This document shows, piece after piece, positions 56,557-64,000 of a DNA stretch of 64,000 bases. Every line of letters starts with the position of its first letter. The stretch's first letter is position 1. Below the pieces are notes generated by a model. It had not been told where the DNA came from. It made no database searches and saw only the letters and a program-made list of their open reading frames with translations. A program made the translations under genes and the position numbers. Source of the DNA: Bolinopsis microptera (lineage: Eukaryota > Ctenophora > Tentaculata > Lobata > Bolinopsidae); the NCBI RefSeq assembly GCF_026151205.1, contig NC_087074.1, positions 558,001 to 622,000 on the forward strand, given 5' to 3'.

Positions 56557-58783
56557 TTAGCAGGTATATCCAACAGCTTGCCAGTCTATTCTCCACTTTT
56601 TGGGCCCATAAATATCGTGTATATTTCCATATTTGATATCGTAAAAGACGTAAATCCTTGGGGAAATCGGTGTTACCAAAATAAAAAACTCTAAAAAGTT
56701 TTTGGTAATTTTTATTATTAATTTACTATCCAGCATTGAATTGATAAAGTAAAATAACCTGAACTTCTCAGCCGTAAGATAGTAGGGGTTAGAGCCCCCA
56801 CTGGCAAGCCAGTGGTTCCCCTCCCCACTCAACGCTGATGTTACAATCGGTGTAATGTCAGTTCTGAAGTCACATGACGTCATATCAACATCTACACGCA
56901 GACCATCGTGATAATACTTCTCCCAGGTAGTAGTTCCTGATATAGTATACATGGTGCAATCTCATTTAGTAGGATGTTACCTAGTAATCCTACATGAGGT
57001 TCCTGATATAGTATACATGGTGCAATCTCATTTAGTAGGATGTTACCTAGTAATCCTACATGAGGTTCCTGATATAGTATACATGGCGCAATCTCATTGA
57101 GTAGGATGTTACCTAGTAATCCTACATGAGGTTCCTGATATAGTATACATGGTGCAATCTCATTGAGTAGGATGTTACCTAGTAATCCGACATGAGGTTC
57201 CTGATATAGTATACATGGTGCAATCTCATTTAGTAGGATGTTACCTAGTAATCCTACATGAGGTTCCTGATATAGTATACATGGTGCAATCTCATTTAGT
57301 AGGATGTTACCTAGTAATCCTACATGAGGTTCCTGATATAGTATACATGGCGCAATCTCATTGAGTAGGATGTTACCTAGTAATCCTACATGAGGTTCCT
57401 GATATGGTATACATGGCGCAATCTCATTGAGTAGGATGTTACCTAGTAATCCTACATGAGGTTCCTGATATGGTATACATGGTGCAATCTCATTGAGTAG
57501 GATGTTACCTAGTAATCCTTCATGAGGTTCCTGATATAGTATACATTGTGCAATCTCATTGAGTAGGATGTTACCTAGTAATCCTACATGAGGTTCCTGA
57601 TATAGTATACATGGTGCAATCTCATTTAGTAGGATGTTACCTAGTAATCCTACATGAGGTTCCTGATATAGTATACATTGTGCAATCTCATTGAGTAGGA
57701 TGTTACCTAGTAATCCTACATGAGGTTCCTGATATAGTATACATGGCGCAATCTCATTGAGTAGGATGTTACCTAGTAATCCTACATGAGGTTCCTGATA
57801 TAGTATACATGGCGCAATCTCATTGAGTAGGATGTTACCTAGTAATCCTACATGAGGTTCCTGATATGGTATACATGGTGCAATCTCATTGAGTAGGATG
57901 TTACCTAGTAATCCTTCATGAGGTTCCTGATATAGTATACATTGTGCAATCTCATTGAGTAGGATGTTACCTAGTAATCCTACATGAGGTTCCTGATATA
58001 GTATACATGGTGCAATCTCATTTAGTAGGATGTTACCTAGTAATCCTACATGAGGTTCCTGATATAGTATACATTGTGCAATCTCATTGAGTAGGATGTT
58101 ACCTAGTAATCCTACATGAGGTTCCTGATATGGTATACATGGCGCAATCTCATTGAGTAGGATGTTACCTAGTAATCCTTCATGAGGTTCCTGATATAGT
58201 ATACATTGTGCAATCTCATTGAGTAGGATGTTACCTAGTAATCCTACATGAGGTTCCTGATATAGTATACATGGCGCAATCTCATTGAGTAGGATGTTAC
58301 CTAGTAATCCTACATGAGGTTCCTGATATAGTATACATTGTGCAATCTCATTGAATAGGATGTTACCTAGTAATCCTACATGAGGTTCCTGATATAGTAT
58401 ACATGGCGCAATCTCATTGAGTAGGATGTTACCTAGTAATCCTACATGAGGTTCCTGATATAGTATACATGGCGCAATCTCATTGAGTAGCATGTTACCT
58501 AGTAATCCTACATGAGGTTCCTGATATAGTATACATGGCGCAATCTCATTGAGTAGCATGTTACCTAGTAATCCTACATGAGGTTTCATTGGGTATAGGT
58601 ATAATGATGAAAATAATTGAAAAAAGATTAAATAAGCTCGATACCCTTTCCTGTAGTTCCGACACAAAGTCTGAGACAAGGCTCAGCTCCAGCGTTTCCA
58701 GGTTCATAAGGTGCCACCATTTTGATATCGGGTTTGGCAACGCCAAAACAAAGGGCTATCAACCAGATATGAGTCAAATTCAT
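56557..58783 (-). CDS. Small secreted protein with a 'WxxYxxDGxxVDVDxSxC' domain (138 residues, 3 exons)
   Basis: Exons 58645-58783, 56759-56936 and 56557-56656 join with matching phases. The first encodes a signal peptide ('MNLTHIWLIALCFGVA') and 'CLRLCVGTTGK'; the second 'TWEKYYHDGLRVDVDMTSCD', 'TPIVTSALSGEGNHW' and 'YYLTAEKF'; the third 'IYVFYDIKYG' and 'KWRIDWQAVGYTC' with TAA. The order 'C.G.T....W..Y...G..VDVD.S.C.F..TP...TS..G...HW....A....FR.Y.......W.I.W' is one I recognise from secreted single-domain proteins of invertebrates, with lectin-like features; the function is unestablished. The first intron (56937-58644) is almost entirely a 66-bp minisatellite. A dead paralogue lies downstream at 55389 and another copy enters at 63947, so this is a tandem cluster on the minus strand. 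Confidence 0.85.
56937..58590 (-). repeat. 66-bp minisatellite abutting the exon 2 acceptor, about 25 copies
   Basis: In gene sense each unit contains 'gtatactatatcaggaac', and the same string forms the real acceptor of exon 2 (atatcag then gaac). Since 66 is divisible by three, one frame stays open for almost 600 codons and gives a 22-residue repeat. That frame is not the frame of the flanking exons, and the exon frame meets a TAA within the unit. I therefore treat the long open frame as an artefact. Confidence 0.93.
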
Positions 58784-59039
58784 AGTGTTGTTCAACGTTG
58801 TAAACTGAGAGCAATGGCACCATTCACTCGGCCTTCAATTATTAAGTATATATTTATCACAGCTGGCTGCATATAACATAATTGTTGTGAATCTATTTTA
58901 CAAGTCAAGACCTTACGAATTAGTTTACTCAGTAGTGAAAGTCCCCTAATGAGATCATTCTCATTGTATTAGCAGATGTTGAATTAATAAGTAGAGAACA
59001 TGCGAATAAATTGAGCCTCTCTTTATAAATTAAACAGCA

Positions 59040-59210
59040 GTTCCATCCCCCCTCAGCAGTTCCACCCCCCCCCCCCTCAGCAGTTCCATCCCCCCTCAGC
59101 AGTTCCACCCCCCACGGCAGTTCCACCCCCCTCAGCAGTTCCACCCCCCCACAGCAGTTCCACCCCCCCCCCCCCCTCAGCAGTTCCACCCCCCTCAGCA
59201 GTTCCACCAG
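59040..59210. repeat. Degenerate (cagcagttccacccc)n repeat
   Basis: About ten copies of 14-25 bp with variable C runs. This unit supplies the non-MITE half of the 35-bp array that follows. Confidence 0.85.
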
Positions 59211-59406
59211 CGGCGTAACGAAGGCCCTGCCGACCCCGCTGTGTGGGGGGGGGGGGGGGGCCAAATCGTTGTTTGAATGTGGGACAATTTCGAAAATAAC
59301 TACGGTACTAGCAAAACTAGCAAAACAATTTTAGGGAGGAGTACCAAAAGGGGAGGGGGCGCCAACAGGGCGCTTTTCCAGCCAACAGGCAACGTTACGC
59401 CACTGA
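59211..59406. mobile_element. hAT-like MITE, complete (about 196 bp)
   Basis: The termini are cagcggcgtaac (59211) and gttacgccactg (ends 59406), imperfect inverted repeats. The interior has a poly-G run and 'gtgggacaattt', 'actagcaaaact', shared in reverse orientation with 7984-8240. It is inserted in the cagcagttccacccc repeat. Confidence 0.8.
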
Positions 59407-62400
59407 GTTCCACCCCCTTCCCTCAGCAGTTACGCCACTGAGTTCCACCCCCTCCCCTCAGCAGTTACGCCACTGAGTTCCACCCCCTCCCCTCAGCAGT
59501 TACGCCACTGAGTTCCACCCCCTCCCCTCAGCAGTTACGCCACTGAGTTCCACCCCCTCCCCTCAGCAGTTACGCCACTGAGTTCCACCCCCTCCCCTCA
59601 GCAGTTACGCCACTGAGTTCCACCCCCTCCCCTCAGCAGGTGAGCCACTGAGTTCCACCCCCTCCCCTCAGCAGTTACGCCACTGAGTTCCACCCCCTCC
59701 CCTCAGCAGTTACGCCACTGAGTTCCACCCCCTCCCCTCAGCAGTTACGCCACTGAGTTCCACCCCCTCCCCTCAGCAGTTACTCCACTGAGTTCCACCC
59801 CCTCCCCTCAGCAGTTACGCCACTGAGTTCCACCCCCTTCCCTCAGCAGTTACGCCACTGAGTTCCACCCCCTCCCCTCAGCAGTTACACCACTGAGTTC
59901 CACCCCCTCCCCTCAGCAGTTACACCACTGAGTTCCACCCCCTCCCCTCAGCAGTTACGCCACTGAGTTCCACCCCCTCCCCTCAGCAGTTACGCCACTG
60001 AGTTCCACCCCCTCCCCTCAGCAGTTACACCACTGAGTTCCACCCCCTCCCCTCAGCAGTTACGCCACTGAGTTCCACCCCCTCCCCTCAGCAGTTACAC
60101 CACTGAGTTCCACCCCCTCCCCTCAGCAGGTGAGCCACTGAGTTCCAACCCCTCCCCTCAGCAGTTACGCCACTGAGTTCCACCCCCTCCCCTCAGCAGT
60201 TACGCCACTGAGTTCCACCCCCTCCCCTCAGCAGTTACGCCACTGAGTTCCACCCCCTCCCCTCAGCAGTTACACCACTGAGTTCCACCCCCTCACCTCA
60301 GCAGTTACGCCACTGAGTTCCACCCCCTCCCCTCAGCAGGTGAGCCACTGAGTTCCACCCCCTCCCCTCAGCAGTTACGCCACTGAGTTCCACCCCCTCC
60401 CCTCAGCAGGTGAGCCACTGAGTTCCACCCCCTCCCCTCAGCAGGTGAGCCACTGAGTTCCACCCCCTCCCCTCAGCAGGTGAGCCACTGAGTTCCACCC
60501 CCTCCCCTCAGCAGTTACGCCACTGAGTTCCACCCCCTCCCCTCAGCAGTTACGCCACTGAGTTCCACCCCCTCCCCTCAGCAGTTACGCCACTGAGTTC
60601 CACCCCCTCCCCTCAGCAGGTGAGCCACTGAGTTCCACCCCCTCCCCTCAGCAGTTACGCCACTGAGTTCCACCCCCTCCCCTCAGCAGGTGAGCCACTG
60701 AGTTCCACCCCCTCCCCTCAGCAGTTACGCCACTGAGTTCCACCCCCTCCCCTCAGCAGGTGAGCCACTGAGTTCCACCCCCTCCCCTCAGCAGTTACAC
60801 CACTGAGTTCCACCCCCTCCCCTCAGCAGGTGAGCCACTGAGTTCCACCCCCTCCCCTCAGCAGTTACGCCACTGAGTTCCACCCCCTCCCCTCAGCAGG
60901 TGAGCCACTGAGTTCCACCCCCTCCCCTCAGCAGGTGAGCCACTGAGTTCCACCCCCTCCCCTCAGCAGGTGAGCCACTGAGTTCCACCCCCTCCCCTCA
61001 GCAGTTACGCCACTGAGTTCCACCCCCTCCCCTCAGCAGTTGCTCCACTGAGTTCCACCCCCTCCCCTCAGCAGTTACGCCACTGAGTTCCACCCCCTCC
61101 CCTCAGCAGGTGAGCCACTGAGTTCCACCCCCTCCCCTCAGCAGTTACACCACTGAGTTCCACCCCCTCCCCTCAGCAGGTGAGCCACTGAGTTCCACCC
61201 CCTCCCCTCAGCAGGTGAGCCACTGAGTTCCACCCCCTCCCCTCAGCAGTTGCTCCACTGAGTTCCACCCCCTCCCCTCAGCAGGTGAGCCACTGAGTTC
61301 CACCCCCTCCCCTCCGCAGTTGCTCCACTGAGTTCCACCCCCTCCCCTCAGCAGTTGCTCCACTGAGTTCCACCCCCTCCCCTCAGCAGTTACTCCACTG
61401 AGTTCCACCCCCTCCCCTCAGCAGTTACACCACTGAGTTCCACCCCCTCCCCTCAGCAGTTACACCACTGAGTTCCACCCCCTCCCCTCAGCAGTTACAC
61501 CACTGAGTTCCACCCCCTCCCCTCAGCAGTTGCTCCACTGAGTTCCACCCCCTCCCCTCAGCAGTTACACCACTGAGTTCCACCCCCTCCCCTCAGCAGG
61601 TGAGCCACTGAGTTCCACCCCCTCCCCTCAGCAGGTGAGCCACTGAGTTCCACCCCCTCCCCTCAGCAGTTACGCCACTGAGTTCCACCCCCTCCCCTCA
61701 GCAGTTGCTCCACTGAGTTCCACCCCCTCCCCTCAGCAGTTACTCCACTGAGTTCCACCCCCTCCCCTCAGCAGTTACACCACTGAGTTCCACCCCCTCC
61801 CCTCAGCAGTTGCTCCACTGAGTTCCACCCCCTCCCCTCAGCAGTTGCTCCACTGAGTTCCACCCCCTCCCCTCAGCAGTTACTCCACTGAGTTCCACCC
61901 CCTCCCCTCAGCAGTTACACCACTGAGTTCCACCCCCTCCCCTCAGCAGGTGAGCCACTGAGTTCCACCCCCTCCCCTCAGCAGTTACGCCACTGAGTTC
62001 CACCCCCTCCCCTCAGCAGTTACGCCACTGAGTTCCACCCCCTCCCCTCAGCAGTTACACCACTGAGTTCCACCCCCTCCCCTCAGCAGTTACACCACTG
62101 AGTTCCACCCCCTCCCCTCAGCAGTTACACCACTGAGTTCCACCCCCTCCCCTCAGCAGTTACGCCACTGAGTTCCACCCCCTCCCCTCAGCAGTTACGC
62201 CACTGAGTTCCACCCCCTCCCCTCAGCAGGTGAGCCACTGAGTTCCACCCCCTCCCCTCAGCAGTTGCTCCACTGAGTTCCACCCCCTCCCCTCAGCAGT
62301 TACACCACTGAGTTCCACCCCCTCCCCTCAGCAGGTGAGCCACTGAGTTCCACCCCCTCCCCTCAGCAGGTGAGCCACTGAGTTCCACCCCCTCCCCTCA

Positions 62401-63667
62401 GCAGGTGAGCCACTGAGTTCCACCCCCTCCCCTCAGCAGTTACACCACTGAGTTCCACCCCCTCCCCTCAGCAGTTACGCCACTGAGTTCCACCCCCTCC
62501 CCTCAGCAGGTGAGCCACTGAGTTCCACCCCCTCCCCTCAGCAGTTACACCACTGAGTTCCACCCCCTCCCCTCAGCAGTTACGCCACTGAGTTCCACCC
62601 CCTCCCCTCAGCAGTTACACCACTGAGTTCCACCCCCTCCCCTCAGCAGGTGAGCCACTGAGTTCCACCCCCTCCCCTCAGCAGGTGAGCCACTGAGTTC
62701 CACCCCCTCCCCTCAGCAGTTACTCCACTGAGTTCCACCCCCTCCCCTCAGCAGTTACGCCACTGAGTTCCACCCCCTCCCCTCAGCAGTTACTCCACTG
62801 AGTTCCACCCCCTCCCCTCAGCAGTTACGCCACTGAGTTCCACCCCCTCCCCTCAGCAGTTACGCCACTGAGTTCCACCCCCTCCCCTCAGCAGGTGAGC
62901 CACTGAGTTCCACCCCCTCCCCTCAGCAGTTACGCCACTGAGTTCCAACCCCTCCCCTCAGCAGTTGCTCCACTGAGTTCCACCCCCTCCCCTCAGCAGG
63001 TGAGCCACTGAGTTCCACCCCCTCCCCTCAGCAGTTACACCACTGAGTTCCACCCCCTCCCCTCAGCAGTTACGCCACTGAGTTCCACCCCCTCCCCTCA
63101 GCAGGTGAGCCACTGAGTTCCACCCCCTCCCCTCAGCAGTTACGCCACTGAGTTCCACCCCCTCCCCTCAGCAGTTACGCCACTGAGTTCCACCCCCTCC
63201 CCTCAGCAGGTGCGCCACTGAGTTCCACCCCCTCCCCTCAGCAGGTGAGCCACTGAGTTCCACCCCCTCCCCTCAGCAGTTACGCCACTGAGTTCCACCC
63301 CCTCCCCTCAGCAGTTACACCACTGAGTTCCACCCCCTCCCCTCAGCAGTTACACCACTGAGTTCCACCCCCTCCCCTCAGCAGGTGAGCCACTGAGTTC
63401 CACCCCCTCCCCTCAGCAGGTGAGCCACTGAGTTCCACCCCCTCCCCTCAGCAGTTGCTCCACTGAGTTCCACCCCCTCCCCTCAGCAGTTACGCCACTG
63501 AGTTCCACCCCCTCCCCTCAGCAGTTACACCACTGAGTTCCACCCCCTCCCCTCAGCAGTTGCTCCACTGAGTTCCACCCCCTCCCCTCAGCAGTTACAC
63601 CACTGAGTTCCACCCCCTCCCCTCAGCAGGTGAGCCACTGAGTTCCACCCCCTCCCCTCAGCAGTTG
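59390..63667. repeat. 35-bp minisatellite grown from a MITE end, about 122 copies
   Basis: Unit 'cactgagttccaccccctcc' plus 'cctcagcagttacgc'. The part 'gttacgccactg' equals the terminal 12 bases of the adjacent MITE and the rest matches the flanking repeat, so the array is a tandem amplification of the MITE/flank junction. A six-base slot varies among ttacgc, ttacac, ttgctc, ttactc and gtgagc in an irregular order. Confidence 0.95.
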
Positions 63668-63946
63668 CTTTAACGTGGCGGGGAGGAGATTGACGAAGGT
63701 ATCTGAAATTACCGTTCTTCAAACCAAGAGACCGCATAAACAGTCATCAAATTTAATTAAGGGGTAATAGCCTTTCCATGTTCGTTATGCGAGGGCTGTT
63801 TAGTCATTCAAACAAGGATTTGCACGAGACATTATTTCGACACTGATAATGAGCAAATAATACACGTTTTATTGCTTCTTCAAAGTTGTAATTAACTGAT
63901 ATTTGCTAAGTTATGACAATGTTCAATCTGATACATCATGAGGTTG
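63668..63946. other. 3' flank of right-edge secreted-family gene
   Basis: AT-rich sequence downstream of the stop at 63947 (minus strand). A tttatt (AATAAA on the minus strand) near 63868 could be its polyadenylation signal. Confidence 0.4.
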
Positions 63947-64000
63947 CTAACAAGCGTAACCAATGGCTTGCCAGTCAATTCTCCACTTGTCAGCCTTGTA
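63947..64000 (-). CDS. Last exon (partial) of a third secreted-family gene
   Basis: The minus frame reads 'YKADKWRIDWQAIGYAC' then TAG at 63947-63949, closely matching the end of the gene at 56557. The frame is intact to the window edge, so this copy may be functional; the rest lies outside. Confidence 0.8.
   Translation of the reverse strand, partial: YKADKWRIDWQAIGYAC

Noticed and set aside
56892-58679. 595-codon frame of 22-residue repeats
   Set aside because: The 66-bp satellite happens to be open in one frame. The flanking exons of the secreted gene use other frames, and the array lies in their intron.
61208-61408. Minus-strand frame with Gly/Glu/Leu repeats
   Set aside because: Reads through the 35-bp minisatellite.

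Overview
This is animal (metazoan) genomic DNA, AT-rich and dominated by tandem repeats. The evidence is GT-AG introns in every recognised gene but one, two seven-transmembrane receptor genes, a small secreted-protein gene with a signal peptide, a non-LTR retrotransposon and Mutator/hAT-like DNA transposons. The genes look like those of a marine invertebrate, perhaps of cnidarian grade, but I cannot place the species. There are no operons. Roughly a third of the window is minisatellite.

Layout. 1-3412 (minus): a CocE/NonD-type alpha/beta hydrolase gene with one in-frame TAA, and a tandem partial copy running off the left edge. 3413-5533: non-coding, with transposon-like GC-rich repeats. 5534-42667 (minus): the homogentisate 1,2-dioxygenase gene (HGD). 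Eleven coding exons could be assembled with matching phases and GT-AG borders; only a short first exon with the start codon is missing. A 21.9-kb intron of HGD (17566-39432) holds a rhodopsin-like GPCR gene on the plus strand (20578-22183), a secreted gene with pacifastin/VWC-like repeats on the minus strand (24188-25265, frameshifted), a decayed Mutator-like element (22824-23947), a retrotransposon relic and a 2947-bp tandem duplication. 42653-44640: a minisatellite interrupted by a 5'-truncated retrotransposon. 44855-50715: a near-perfect 37-bp satellite. 52457-54016 (plus): a second, divergent three-exon 7TM gene. 55389-64000 (minus): a cluster of small secreted-protein genes (one relic, one complete, one entering at the right edge), separated by a 35-bp minisatellite of about 4.3 kb.

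The most striking pattern is that many minisatellites are not random intronic repeats. Their unit is a copy of an exon-intron junction of the host gene: part of the exon, the splice site, and a few intronic bases. In HGD this holds for the acceptors of the exons at 42501-42667, 17451-17565 and 8980-9084, and for the donors of the exons at 39433-39524 and 15959-16058. Arrays also start at or within a few bases of the donors at 42140 and 15289. The intron of the secreted gene at 56557-58783 shows a weaker version, and the array at 59390-63667 grew from the end of a hAT-like MITE. HGD therefore carries tens of duplicate splice sites around single-copy exons. Most HGD unit lengths are not multiples of three, so use of a wrong copy would shift the frame.

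Functionally, HGD is a tyrosine-catabolism enzyme. The two receptors, the cysteine-rich secreted protein and the small secreted family are unrelated neighbours; the receptor and the cysteine-rich gene are simply nested in an HGD intron.
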